DNA from: M3007 sp965249785
Lineage (GTDB): Bacteria; Bacteroidota; Bacteroidia; Chitinophagales; Saprospiraceae
Reading direction: 5' to 3'
Assembly (NCBI GenBank): GCA_965249785.1
Contig: CBDFMU010000026.1
Location: 186,001 to 250,000, forward strand
DNA length: 64,000 nucleotides
The notes beneath the pieces are model-generated. The model was not told the origin of the DNA, made no database searches, and saw nothing but the letters and a program-made list of their open reading frames with translations. Below are positions 6,784 through 15,569 of the stretch, one piece after another; within the stretch, counting starts at the first letter, position 1; each line of letters begins with the position of its first letter. The position numbers and the translations under genes were made by a program.

Positions 6784-9429
6784 TTAAAACATATCGTAAT
6801 ACATTTTCAAAGTGGCATCGGTTTCCTTCGCTTTGATTTCTTCCAAAGTGCTTTGCAAGGCATCTGCTTTGGTCGTGTTGCCTTTATCGCGTAACTCATT
6901 GCGCAGGTCGGCAATGGCTTTGGTAGAAGCGAAACGGCGCCATTGGCTAGCCTGCAAGTTTAGAGAGATGGACTTCATTTTTTCCACGCCGCTATCCAGC
7001 GCGGCAGGATCATTCAGACCGCTCAGAAATTTCTGATAGTTCTCGAAGAATGAAAAAGCAGGCATGAAATCTATTTTGTCCACTTTTTGCTCGTAAAAAG
7101 TCAGGTTGCTGCGCTCCGGTTTAGTGCTGTATAATTCGGCCAGCGTAGCGATAATGGCATCACTGTCATCATTTTGCATCCCCTTGGAAGCAGTGACAGC
7201 AGCATCTGGGTCCAGTTTGGTGAGGCTACTCAAAGCAGCACCTACTACACTGTAGGCTTGTGTTATATCCAGGCTTTTCTGCAGGATCGGCACATACTTT
7301 TTATCGCCCGTTTTGCCCAGCAACGTAAGGGCTGCGGCGCGCACTGCGGGTTCCGGGTCTTTTTCGGCCAGATTCGCAGCATTAGTCAAAAAGCGGGGAT
7401 CGTTTAGATTGGGATTGTCCAGGGCTGCCATGCGGAGGCTCCAGAATTTGTCATTCAACGCTTCGGCATACACTGTTTTGGCCAGCATAGAATCTTCTTT
7501 CACCCCCTCCAGTGCCTCCTGGCGGTCGCGGAACAGTGGCGCATGGCGGTACATAAAGGCAAATTCTTCGGGCGTGTGATTGTCTGTTTTTACGCTGAGC
7601 AAAGCCTTTTCGGCATCCACGTTAATCAGGGCAGGTTTGGACGGCGCATCGAAAGTAAAGGTCTGTTCGCGCTTGGTCAGGCGAATGCGCTGGCGAGTTG
7701 CTTTTCCGCTGGCATCATATACATCTACCGCCATTGGCAGGTCAAAAACGTGGGGTACCCCTGCGTTATCCTGGGTTTGAGCGATGGTTACACTGGCTTT
7801 TTTAGTGGTTTCATCCCAACCATATTTGATGTCGAGCATCGGGTGGCCGGGTGCGTAAAACCACTGATTCCAGAACCAGTTCAGGTCCTCGCCAGTTATG
7901 TCTTCAAAGGCCAGGCGGAGTTCCTGGGCTTCTACATCCGAATATTCGTTCTTTTTCAGGTAGCGTTGTAAGGCAGCAAAAAACGCTTCATCGCCCACGT
8001 AAGTACGCAGCATGTGGAGGATGGCACCGCCCTTATTGTAGGAATGCGCATCGAACATATCTTCGCGATTGGTGTAGCCAAAATTAATCAGCGGGTGCCC
8101 ACCGCCAGCTGCCGAAAAGATATAGCCTTGTTGCTCATCCATTTCGTGGTAATCGGCTGCTTCGCGACCATGTTTATGTTCCAGCCAGAGGTATTCGGAA
8201 TAGTTGGCAAAGCCTTCGTTGAGCGTCAGGTTGGACCAGCTTTCGGTAGTTACCAGATCGCCAAACCAGTGGTGAAACATTTCGTGGGCGACTACACTTT
8301 CGTTGGTGAGGTGGTCGTCCAGTAGTTCGCGTTTGGTTTTTTGCATAAATTCTCCAAAAACAACCGCTGTAGTGTTCTCCATCGCTCCGCTTACGTAGTC
8401 ACGAACGACAACCTGCGAAAATTTGGGCCAGGGATACGGGTAGCCCAACGTAGTGCTATAAAATTCCAGCAATTCGGGGGTGTATGGGAAGATGTCGCGG
8501 GCATATTGCTCATATTTTGGTTCCACGTAGTAATCTACATCAATGCCGCGCCATTTGTCGTGCACCACTGCATATTCACCGATAGCCATCATAAATAGAT
8601 AGGGTGCGTGCGGTTTATCCATTTTCCAGTAGTCCGTGCGGGTGCCGTCGGCATTCTTTTTAGAAGAAATCAGCAGGCCATTCGATAGCGTTTTGTACTT
8701 GTTTTCCACCGTAATATACATCTCCTGGGTGCAACGCTCATTGGGCTTGTCTATCGTCGGAAACCAGTAGGAATTGCTTTCCGTCTCACCTTGCGTCCAG
8801 ATTTCTTTGGGTTTGGTTGGGTCAGCTCCGTCAGCATTGATGAAATATAAACCTTTATCCTGCGTAATAGCCGCGCTGCCGCCGATGCTTTTGCGCTCAT
8901 CGGGTTTGGCTACGTAAGTAATAGCGATTTTGAATTCCTCGGTGCGGGTAAAAGTTCTGCCCAGATGAACAATCAGCTGTAGGCTATCATAGTCGTATTT
9001 TAAAGGTTCGGTTTTACCGTCAAAAGTTACTGATTTGATGTCAAAATTCTTGGCATCCAGCGTTACTTTGTCAGTTGGATAGAACCAGGGACGAAGCGTA
9101 AGCGTGGCTTTACCGTTGGCATGCTTTTTCATCCAATCGAAGGATATTTCGATTTTGGTGTGGATAAGGTCCTGCTCAAAGGTGTGGGAAGGGTTGTAAG
9201 GCGCAAGCGTATCCAGTTGGACAGGCTTTTCCGCTTTGACATCCACTCCTTCCAGGCTGTATTCGTCGGGTACGTCCGTGTCTTCATCACCCACGGCAGG
9301 TTTACCCAATGTATCCCAGGCTGGTTCATTGGTGGGCTGCGGTGTGGAAGCGGTATTTTGAGCCGTCTTGGGGGTACAGGCAGACCACAGCGCGAAGATG
9401 ACCACGAGGGTGGGGAGGAGGTTTTTCAT
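6784..9429 (-). CDS. M1 family zinc aminopeptidase, lipoprotein
   Basis: 881 residues when started at the ATG at 9429, which gives a clean lipoprotein signal (MKNLLPTLVVIFALWSAC); the frame stays open 60 codons upstream without signal-like sequence. After a T/P-rich linker come the M1 beta domain, the substrate-binding GAMEN-type motif (SGAMENTT, about residue 348) and the zinc site HEMFH with the third ligand in NEGF (about 380-410). The C-terminal 300 residues are helical, HEAT-like repeats (EPAVRAAALTLLG). It removes N-terminal amino acids from peptides, probably at the cell surface or periplasmic face. All zinc and catalytic residues are present. Divergent from the MscS gene at 9577. Confidence 0.92.
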   Translation of the reverse strand: MKNLLPTLVVIFALWSACTPKTAQNTASTPQPTNEPAWDTLGKPAVGDEDTDVPDEYSLEGVDVKAEKPVQLDTLAPYNPSHTFEQDLIHTKIEISFDWMKKHANGKATLTLRPWFYPTDKVTLDAKNFDIKSVTFDGKTEPLKYDYDSLQLIVHLGRTFTRTEEFKIAITYVAKPDERKSIGGSAAITQDKGLYFINADGADPTKPKEIWTQGETESNSYWFPTIDKPNERCTQEMYITVENKYKTLSNGLLISSKKNADGTRTDYWKMDKPHAPYLFMMAIGEYAVVHDKWRGIDVDYYVEPKYEQYARDIFPYTPELLEFYSTTLGYPYPWPKFSQVVVRDYVSGAMENTTAVVFGEFMQKTKRELLDDHLTNESVVAHEMFHHWFGDLVTTESWSNLTLNEGFANYSEYLWLEHKHGREAADYHEMDEQQGYIFSAAGGGHPLINFGYTNREDMFDAHSYNKGGAILHMLRTYVGDEAFFAALQRYLKKNEYSDVEAQELRLAFEDITGEDLNWFWNQWFYAPGHPMLDIKYGWDETTKKASVTIAQTQDNAGVPHVFDLPMAVDVYDASGKATRQRIRLTKREQTFTFDAPSKPALINVDAEKALLSVKTDNHTPEEFAFMYRHAPLFRDRQEALEGVKEDSMLAKTVYAEALNDKFWSLRMAALDNPNLNDPRFLTNAANLAEKDPEPAVRAAALTLLGKTGDKKYVPILQKSLDITQAYSVVGAALSSLTKLDPDAAVTASKGMQNDDSDAIIATLAELYSTKPERSNLTFYEQKVDKIDFMPAFSFFENYQKFLSGLNDPAALDSGVEKMKSISLNLQASQWRRFASTKAIADLRNELRDKGNTTKADALQSTLEEIKAKETDATLKMYYDMF

Positions 9430-9576
9430 CGAAATAGCAAGTGAGTGAGACAGAGGGTGTATGTTTGGAGCTAAATTGAAAGCGCAAATTTGGGGATTCA
9501 ATTCGGAGGATTTGCCAAATTTGCGGCGTTTTCGGCAAAAAGCCTTTAAATTACTTTTTTCAACACAAAAACGTCT

Positions 9577-10380
9577 GTGGAACCAAAAACGTACCTTTAT
9601 AAAATACAAGAATTCGCAGTGGTGTATGGGTTTAAAATCTTGACGGCTGCCGCGATCTTGGTGGTTGGCCTGTGGATTATCAAGCGCCTCGTCCGTGCGC
9701 TGGATAAGTTTTTGCGCAACAGTCGTATTGATGTCAGCCTGCGCCCATTTTTCACTTCCTTGACCGATGTGGGGCTGAAAGTGACGCTGCTGTTGGTAGC
9801 GGCCAGTATTATCGGTTTAGAGACGACCTCTTTTATTGCGATTTTTTCGGCCATCGCCTTCTCCATCGGCTTGGCATTGCAGGGCAGTCTGGGCAATTTT
9901 GCCTCCGGGGTACTCATCCTGATGTTCCGCCCCTTTCGGGTAGGCGATTACTTGACTGTGCAGGATAAATCGGGGAAAGTGACAGAAATCCAAATCTTTA
10001 GCACTATATTGATGACACCTCAAGGCAAAAAGATCATCGTCCCCAACCGAAAACTCACCGAGGAATCCGTTGAAAACATGGCCGAAGATGCTGAGGTGCA
10101 AGCCGAGGTGAGTTTGTTGCTCACCGGGGAGACTTCTTTGGAACAGCTGCGATTTGTAGCCGATAAGGTGGTGGCGCGTTGCCCGCACGCGCTGCCGGGC
10201 AAGCCGGCCATAGTGCAAGTGTCGGGTATCACCCGCGACGACGTGAAAGCACAGATTGGCTGCTGGACCACGGGGCAGTATTATGACGAAGTGATGTGTT
10301 TTTTATACGAAGAGCTGAAACTATCGTTCAATGTGCATGACATTAGTCTGGCCAAAGAGCGGCGAAAGGAGGGAAAGTAA
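9577..10380 (+). CDS. MscS-family mechanosensitive channel
   Basis: 267 residues, short-form MscS. Three membrane helices lie at about 17-36, 62-82 and 86-110. The pore helix has the Gly/Ala pattern typical of MscS (GLALQGSLGNFASGVLIL), followed by FRPFRVGDYL and the cytoplasmic beta domain with QIFSTILMTPQGKKIIVPN. It opens under membrane tension to release osmolytes on hypo-osmotic shock. The start is a GTG at 9577; no in-frame ATG precedes the first helix. A second paralogue is at 58660-59463. The next gap to 10565 shows nothing coding. Confidence 0.93.
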   Translation: MEPKTYLYKIQEFAVVYGFKILTAAAILVVGLWIIKRLVRALDKFLRNSRIDVSLRPFFTSLTDVGLKVTLLLVAASIIGLETTSFIAIFSAIAFSIGLALQGSLGNFASGVLILMFRPFRVGDYLTVQDKSGKVTEIQIFSTILMTPQGKKIIVPNRKLTEESVENMAEDAEVQAEVSLLLTGETSLEQLRFVADKVVARCPHALPGKPAIVQVSGITRDDVKAQIGCWTTGQYYDEVMCFLYEELKLSFNVHDISLAKERRKEGK

Positions 10381-10565
10381 TAGGCTTTCGACCAAAAATT
10401 TATTCGGCATGATCTTCCAGAAACGTCTGTTTTAAGTTTGCATATTATCGCGGTATTCTTCCAAACCATAATGCAGCGGAATATTGCGTTTGCCAATTCT
10501 CGTTGCATTTAAATTTGGTGCACCCCGGCAAATTGACTGGCTTGCCCAAGCGTAAATCAGCACCA

Positions 10566-10895
10566 TTAAGCCGAGAGCGAAACTAAATAACTGCTCCCCT
10601 TTTGATAATCAGACAGTTGAGCCAAAAACTCAGGAACAAGTGGTTCCAGATATTTAATGTTGCTTTTTACAACATCAAAAACGACTAGCGTCAGCGCAAA
10701 TCTGCCAATATCCTGCTGGTAGTTCATATTTTTATCAACAGTCAGCAATACATCAAATCCCATTTGTGCAGTTGCTGCAAGTAATTTTCCATTTTTAAAA
10801 CCTGATAGTCCCATTTCGCTAACAGTCTGCACATCGAGGTCCGGCAAGTATTTCTTTAACTTGCGAGTAACACACTCATCAAGCAAAATTTTCAT
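10566..10895 (-). CDS. DUF5615 PIN-like toxin
   Basis: 109 residues beginning MKILLDECV, with the acidic pattern of PIN-like nucleases: D6/E7 at the first strand, D55 and D60 in the VLLTVDKNMNYQ stretch. This is the DUF5615 (Mut7-C/PIN-like) family, usually the toxin half of a DUF433-DUF5615 pair and thought to be an RNase. It overlaps the upstream antitoxin gene by 17 nt, implying translational coupling. The target is unknown. All acidic positions I would expect are present, so it is not obviously inactivated. Confidence 0.85.
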   Translation of the reverse strand: MKILLDECVTRKLKKYLPDLDVQTVSEMGLSGFKNGKLLAATAQMGFDVLLTVDKNMNYQQDIGRFALTLVVFDVVKSNIKYLEPLVPEFLAQLSDYQKGSSYLVSLSA

Positions 10896-11112
10896 GGAGA
10901 ATTTCGGTAGAGGAGATAATGAGTTTTTGCGACAGCACTAACACTCGTTCTACTTGATCGCGGGTCACTGACGGGAAATCCTCTAAAAACTCTTCGATGG
11001 TTTCACCCTCTTCGATGTAATCGAAAAGGTTTTTTATTGGAACCCTTGTCCCCCAAAATACTGGCGTACCGCCCAGGATTTCTTTATCAATATTAATGAC
11101 TTTATATGTCAT
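10879..11112 (-). CDS. DUF433 antitoxin
   Basis: 77 residues of the DUF433 family: INIDKEILGGTPVFWGTRVP, then LFDYIEEGETIEEFLEDFP and a C-terminal helix beginning VTRDQVERVL. The fold is a small helix-turn-helix; members bind the partner PIN-like toxin and often their own promoter. It is the first gene of the pair. TAACTTTG at 11132-11139 (reverse strand) is a perfect -7 match with a leader of about 15-19 nt. Confidence 0.88.
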   Translation of the reverse strand: MTYKVINIDKEILGGTPVFWGTRVPIKNLFDYIEEGETIEEFLEDFPSVTRDQVERVLVLSQKLIISSTEILHENFA

Positions 11113-11131
11113 AGCGCGTTTTTACTTTCTT

Positions 11132-11139
11132 CAAAGTTA
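11132..11139 (-). promoter_or_regulatory. -7 promoter box of the toxin-antitoxin pair
   Basis: TAACTTTG on the reverse strand fits TAnnTTTG at every fixed position and lies 19 nt before the antitoxin ATG. No convincing TTG box at -33 was seen. Confidence 0.5.
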
Positions 11140-11166
11140 AGGAAAAAATTCAGAAGAAGTAATTTT

Positions 11167-14007
11167 TCAATGCGCCTCCAACCAATTCTCCCCGGTTCCC
11201 ATTTCCACCACAATCGGCACCGTCAAATTGGGCAGCGCGTTGGTCATTTTGTCGTGAATGATGGCTTTCAGTTGTTCCAGTTCATCCTTCCGCGCATCGA
11301 ACACCAGTTCGTCATGTACTTGAAGAATCATGTTGGAGCGTAATTTTTGCGCCTCCATTTCCCGGTGAATATTCACCATCGCGATCTTGATCATGTCGGC
11401 GGCGGTGCCTTGAATGGGTGCATTCATCGCGGCGAGTTCGGCACGGGCGCGTTCCAAGCCACTGCCGTTGATGTTGCGATAGTAACTGCGCCGACCGAGT
11501 AGTGTTTCTACGTACCCCTTTTCACGGGCCATCTGAACGGTGCCAGTCATGTAGTTTTTTAAACCCGGATATTGTTGGAAGTAATTGTCAATCAACTCTT
11601 TGGCCTCGGTGCGCTTAATGCCCAGTTGTGCACCGACAGTAGTTGCACCGGCACCATAGAGAATGGCAAAATTGATCGTCTTGGCGGCACGACGTTGTTC
11701 CGGCTTCACCTGATCCAAGGGCACACCGTACACGCGGGAGGCAGTAGACAAGTGAATGTCGAGACCTTTTTGGAAAGCATCCAGCATCGCTTCTTCCTTG
11801 GCGATGTCGGCGATGAGGCGCAGTTCAATCTGCGAATAGTCAGCAGAGAGAATGATATGATCGGCATCGCGCGGGATAAAGGCTTCCCGGATGCGGCGAC
11901 CTTCGGCGGTGCGCACGGGGATGTTTTGCAGGTTGGGATTCTGGCTGCTCAGCCGTCCGGTGCTGGCTACGGCCTGATTGAAAGAGGAATGTACTCGGCC
12001 CGTGCGGGGATTGACCAGTAGCGGCAGCGCGTCGATGTAAGTACTTTTAAGTTTCATCAGGCCACGATGCTGTAATATGTCGGCAGCAATGGGATAACTC
12101 GCCAGCGAAGAAAGCATTTCCTCATCCGTAGAGTACTGGCCGCTTTTCATTTTCTTGCCGGGATAGGGAATTTTCAGGCGATCAAATAAGGCCTCGCCCA
12201 CTTGTTTCGGACTACCAACATGGAATTGGAAGCCCGCTTTTTCCATAATGCCTTTTTCCAAATCTACAATAATAGCACTTAATTCCGTCGAGTATTCTCT
12301 CAAAAAATCGGGATCAATGCGCACCCCGGCATGTTCGATAGCCGCTAAAACAGGCACCAATGGTGTCTCTACTTCCCAAAAAAGTTTGACCAGATTTTCG
12401 CCACCCGCTTCGAGTTTTGGAGCCAGTGCATCGTGCAATTGCAAAGTAATATCGGCATCTTCGGCGGCGTATTCCTTAATGTCGTCCACCGGCACGTCGC
12501 GCATATTGCCTTGCGCCGCGCCTTTTTTGCCAATCAAATCCTCGATTTTGACCGGCGTATAATCGAGCATGGTTTCCGCCATGTAGTCCATACCGTGGCG
12601 ACGATTTTCCGGCTCCAACAGGTAGTGTGCCAGCATCGTATCGAACAAAGGCCCACGAACTTCTACGCCATAATTTTTTAGTACAATCGCGTCGTATTTG
12701 AGGTTCTGCCCAATCTTTTCCAGTTTTTCATTTTCAAAAATTGGCCGAAATTCCTCGACGATTTGCTGCGCCTCCTCGCGGTCAGCCGGAATGGGAACGT
12801 ACCAGGCTTCGTGGGCTTTTATGGCAAAAGAAAATCCGACCAAATCGGCCTGGGTTGCATCCAGCGCAGTCGTCTCCGAATCATAGCAGAAAGCACCGGC
12901 TTTTTCTAGTTGAGCAATAAGTTTAGCGCGCGTTTCCGGCGTGTCGGCAAGGTGGTAAGTATGCTTGACGGTTGTAATATTTTGGCTGGCAATTTTCATG
13001 ACGGCTGCGCCTGCATTTACCTCGGCAGTTGCTTCGGGTTGGTCACCAAACAAATTTCCCTGGGTTCCATCAGCCTTGCTTCCGCTCGATGCCATCCCCC
13101 CTCTTACGGGGGGGCTAGGGGGGGCTCCTGCCAGCGGATGCCGAAGAATGGAATCGGCCAATGACCTGAATTCCAATTCTTTAAATATTTCAATCAGTGC
13201 CTCGCGGTCAAAAGGCTCAATCTCGTAGTTTTCGTCCTTGAATTGGATGGGCGCATGAATATCAATTGTTGCCAGCCACTTAGACAAGATGGCTTTGTCG
13301 CCGTGGGTTCTGACAATGTCTTGTTGTTTGCCTTTGAGTTTGTCCACATTAGCTAGCAAATTTTCCACGGTATCGTATTCTTCGAGGAGTTTTGTAGCCG
13401 TTTTTTCGCCGATACCGGGCAGTCCGGGGATATTATCCACCGCGTCGCCCATGAGGGCCAGCATGTCGATTACCTGCTCCACGCGGCGGATGCCCCAGCG
13501 TTCGCAGACTTCTTTTACGCCCCAGATTTCCACGTCATTTCCTTGGCGGCCGGGCTTGTAAAGTTTAATACGGTCGTCTACTAATTGGCCAAAATCCTTA
13601 TCGGGCGTAACCATAAAGACCTCGAAACCTTCTTTTTCGGCTTGTTTGGCAATAGTGCCGATTACGTCATCCGCTTCGTAATTATCCACGCAGCAGACTG
13701 GGATACGCATGGCTTTGCAGATGCGTTTCACCCACGGAATGGCCATCGCAATATCGTCGGGTTGGGCCTCGCGGTTGGCTTTGTAAGGCTCGTATTTTTC
13801 GTGGCGAAAAGTACCGCCCGAAGGATCGAACATCACCGCGATGTGGGTGGGGCCAGCATGTTGCATCATGTCCCACATCGTGCGCATAAAACCTTGAATG
13901 GCCGACACATTCCAGCCTTTGGAATTCATAAGTGGCCGCCCGATAAAGGAGAAGTGGGCGCGGTAGATGAGGGCGTGGCCGTCGAGGAGAAAAAGTTTTT
14001 TTGCCAT
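11167..14007 (-). CDS. polA: DNA polymerase I
   Basis: 946 residues with all three activities. Residues 1-285 are the 5'-3' exonuclease (FDPSGGTFRHE, DNYEADDVIGT, GDAVDNIPGLPGIGEK). The middle domain keeps the 3'-5' proofreading carboxylates: DSETTALD (Exo I), NLKYDAI (Exo II) and YAAEDADI (Exo III). The C-terminal half has polymerase motif A DYSQIELR, motif B RRAAKTINFAILYG and motif C VHDEL. It fills gaps in repair and removes Okazaki primers. The linker (about 293-305) holds a PPSPPVRGG insertion encoded by a G/C palindrome. The ATG is preceded by TACTTTTG and four bases (CCGC), suggesting a leaderless transcript. Confidence 0.97.
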   Translation of the reverse strand: MAKKLFLLDGHALIYRAHFSFIGRPLMNSKGWNVSAIQGFMRTMWDMMQHAGPTHIAVMFDPSGGTFRHEKYEPYKANREAQPDDIAMAIPWVKRICKAMRIPVCCVDNYEADDVIGTIAKQAEKEGFEVFMVTPDKDFGQLVDDRIKLYKPGRQGNDVEIWGVKEVCERWGIRRVEQVIDMLALMGDAVDNIPGLPGIGEKTATKLLEEYDTVENLLANVDKLKGKQQDIVRTHGDKAILSKWLATIDIHAPIQFKDENYEIEPFDREALIEIFKELEFRSLADSILRHPLAGAPPSPPVRGGMASSGSKADGTQGNLFGDQPEATAEVNAGAAVMKIASQNITTVKHTYHLADTPETRAKLIAQLEKAGAFCYDSETTALDATQADLVGFSFAIKAHEAWYVPIPADREEAQQIVEEFRPIFENEKLEKIGQNLKYDAIVLKNYGVEVRGPLFDTMLAHYLLEPENRRHGMDYMAETMLDYTPVKIEDLIGKKGAAQGNMRDVPVDDIKEYAAEDADITLQLHDALAPKLEAGGENLVKLFWEVETPLVPVLAAIEHAGVRIDPDFLREYSTELSAIIVDLEKGIMEKAGFQFHVGSPKQVGEALFDRLKIPYPGKKMKSGQYSTDEEMLSSLASYPIAADILQHRGLMKLKSTYIDALPLLVNPRTGRVHSSFNQAVASTGRLSSQNPNLQNIPVRTAEGRRIREAFIPRDADHIILSADYSQIELRLIADIAKEEAMLDAFQKGLDIHLSTASRVYGVPLDQVKPEQRRAAKTINFAILYGAGATTVGAQLGIKRTEAKELIDNYFQQYPGLKNYMTGTVQMAREKGYVETLLGRRSYYRNINGSGLERARAELAAMNAPIQGTAADMIKIAMVNIHREMEAQKLRSNMILQVHDELVFDARKDELEQLKAIIHDKMTNALPNLTVPIVVEMGTGENWLEAH
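13093..13131. repeat. REP-like G/C palindrome in frame within polA
   Basis: A C6 run, TCTTAC, a G7 run, CTA and a second G7 run form a strong hairpin. The same pattern occurs between genes at 57911-57940. Here it encodes Ala-Pro-Pro-Ser-Pro-Pro-Val-Arg-Gly-Gly between the exonuclease domains of DNA polymerase I. Confidence 0.7.
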
Positions 14008-14011
14008 GCGG

Positions 14012-14019
14012 CAAAAGTA
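14012..14019 (-). promoter_or_regulatory. -7 promoter box of polA
   Basis: TACTTTTG on the reverse strand is a perfect TAnnTTTG match, followed by CCGC and then the ATG. The spacing places the expected transcription start at the start codon. Confidence 0.6.
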
Positions 14020-14078
14020 GGGGAATGTGGTGAAAACGCAGGATAATGGCGACGAATCACTGCATTATTTGCTTGCCA

Positions 14079-14975
14079 TCAAGAACTTTGGATGAGCATA
14101 CAGACCACTTTTGTTTCTGGTTCCATGAAAATGTAGAGCGTCCCGTCACACCAAAAATTCAGCGTATCAAGGTAATGTTGGATTTCGGCATTTTCGGGCC
14201 CAATTCCTTTTTTTTCAACGGCCTTTATATCGGTAGTATGTATTTGCGCCACGAATTTCATTAACCGTCCTGACTTGGGGCAGCGTGGCCATTCGGAATA
14301 CTGCGACCAAAATGGTACACCTGTCCGGCCCTGTCCACTTACTATAAACTCCCGATTACGGGGTGCCGTCCGTAGTTTTCCTAAGACCCAATTTCTCTTT
14401 TCAAACTCAATGTAAGATTGCGTAGTAACGCAGCGGAAATTGTGCTCAAATACCTTGGGGTCTATAATTTGGGGAGCAAGCGGTTTTGCATAGTCCACAA
14501 AGAGAGCGTCAACCGATGCAAACAATGGATACACTATATGCAACTCTGCCACAGGTAGCCATTGAAAGAGTGGGTCCTGATTAGAAATTTTTCCAATGTA
14601 CTGACATGAAACTGGCAGATTGGGATGTGTGGGAAATTGAAATCCAGACGGGGCCTTTCCGCCTAAATGATGGAGTCCATGCTCTTGGTATTCAATAATA
14701 TGGACTGAATGAATTGGAATGTCGCGATAGCGGAATTTGGCTTCTGTGTCATCCTGAATTTCTGTATTTCCCCACTCGCCTCCATCGCCTGTATCTTTGG
14801 AAAGCAATTTTTCTCCTTTAAAAACCAGGCGCATTGCGAATGATTCGAGCAGAATAAGTTTAGCGGTAGCCTCGTCAATTCCCTGATTTTGCAGAAAAGT
14901 TTGACATAATTCACTGTCATCTAAATAGAATTCTTCGTTGAAATAAAGTTTTTTACGGGTACTAGTTAAAGGCAT
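14079..14975 (-). CDS. Hypothetical protein, weakly DUF1963-like
   Basis: 298 residues, soluble, no signal peptide. The stretch HHLGGKAPSGFQFPTHPNLP followed by a C-containing strand, and a later CPKSGRLMKFVAQI, recall the DUF1963/YwqG fold (H-x-x-GG, then C-x-x-C/G and an M-x-F-x-x-Q-I strand). The resemblance is loose and I would not assign function. The gene follows the HsdR-N protein on the same strand with a 60-nt gap, so the two may be co-transcribed. Confidence 0.7.
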   Translation of the reverse strand: MPLTSTRKKLYFNEEFYLDDSELCQTFLQNQGIDEATAKLILLESFAMRLVFKGEKLLSKDTGDGGEWGNTEIQDDTEAKFRYRDIPIHSVHIIEYQEHGLHHLGGKAPSGFQFPTHPNLPVSCQYIGKISNQDPLFQWLPVAELHIVYPLFASVDALFVDYAKPLAPQIIDPKVFEHNFRCVTTQSYIEFEKRNWVLGKLRTAPRNREFIVSGQGRTGVPFWSQYSEWPRCPKSGRLMKFVAQIHTTDIKAVEKKGIGPENAEIQHYLDTLNFWCDGTLYIFMEPETKVVCMLIQSS

Positions 14976-15035
14976 GGCGTAGGTTTATTCGATATAAGAT
15001 AATTTCCGATAAGGCTGTCATGGCAGCCATTCTTA

Positions 15036-15479
15036 TTACGGTAAGTCCGCCAAATAAGAAAAAGACTTATTCTCAAAATCCAAAGCACAACAAAAGGTAG
15101 ACATTCCATTCGTAATTGCCAGAAATGGCGCCTGCATTTGCAAATTATACCGCGCCGCCTGCTCAAATGTCCGGGGAGTGAGGGCCACTTTCGGCGATTT
15201 CAATTCCAGCAACAACCACGGCTTTAGGTCGGCATCAAAAACAACGAGGTCGCAGCGTTTGCGCAAACCATTGAACTCAAAACCAACTTCCACGCGAATA
15301 CGATTAGATGGATATTTCTTGATTTCCAACAAGTACAATAGTACCAACTGGCGCAGCAATTCTTCCGGCCCCAGCACAACATCCTTTCGCCGCACCGGAT
15401 CGAACACAAAGGTGGCTTCTTCTGACTTAGACAGGCGAAGTTTGGGTTGAAATTGCAGGAAATCGAGCTCGAGTAACAA
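15036..15479 (-). CDS. Stand-alone HsdR N-terminal (type I restriction R-subunit) domain protein
   Basis: 147 residues of the HSDR_N_2 family: FDPVRRKDVVLGPEELLRQ near the N-terminus, then a PD-(D/E)xK-like core with D77 (RCDLVV) and E92-x-K94 (LLELKSP), and a C-terminal QAARYNLQMQAPFLAITNG. The nuclease residues are kept but there is no helicase, HsdM or HsdS nearby. Such single-domain proteins are common in Bacteroidota and of unknown role. The start is a TTG at 15479; an in-frame stop lies three codons upstream, inside the repeat tract. Confidence 0.85.
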   Translation of the reverse strand: MLLELDFLQFQPKLRLSKSEEATFVFDPVRRKDVVLGPEELLRQLVLLYLLEIKKYPSNRIRVEVGFEFNGLRKRCDLVVFDADLKPWLLLELKSPKVALTPRTFEQAARYNLQMQAPFLAITNGMSTFCCALDFENKSFSYLADLP

Positions 15480-15484
15480 GGGAG

Positions 15485-15564
15485 GTTATGAGTTGTGAGC
15501 TATGAGTTATAAGCAGTTAGATGGATTGGTGAACCATTCATAACTTATCACTTATACCTCATAA
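15485..15564. repeat. Heptanucleotide inverted tract, GTTATGA family
   Basis: Four units (GTTATGA, GTTGTGA, GCTATGA, GTTATAA) at 15485-15512 face four complementary units (TTCATAA, CTTATCA, CTTATAC, CTCATAA) at 15537-15564. The two arms can pair over most of their length with a 24-nt loop. It lies between two genes on the same strand. Confidence 0.75.
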
Positions 15565-15569
15565 CTAGC

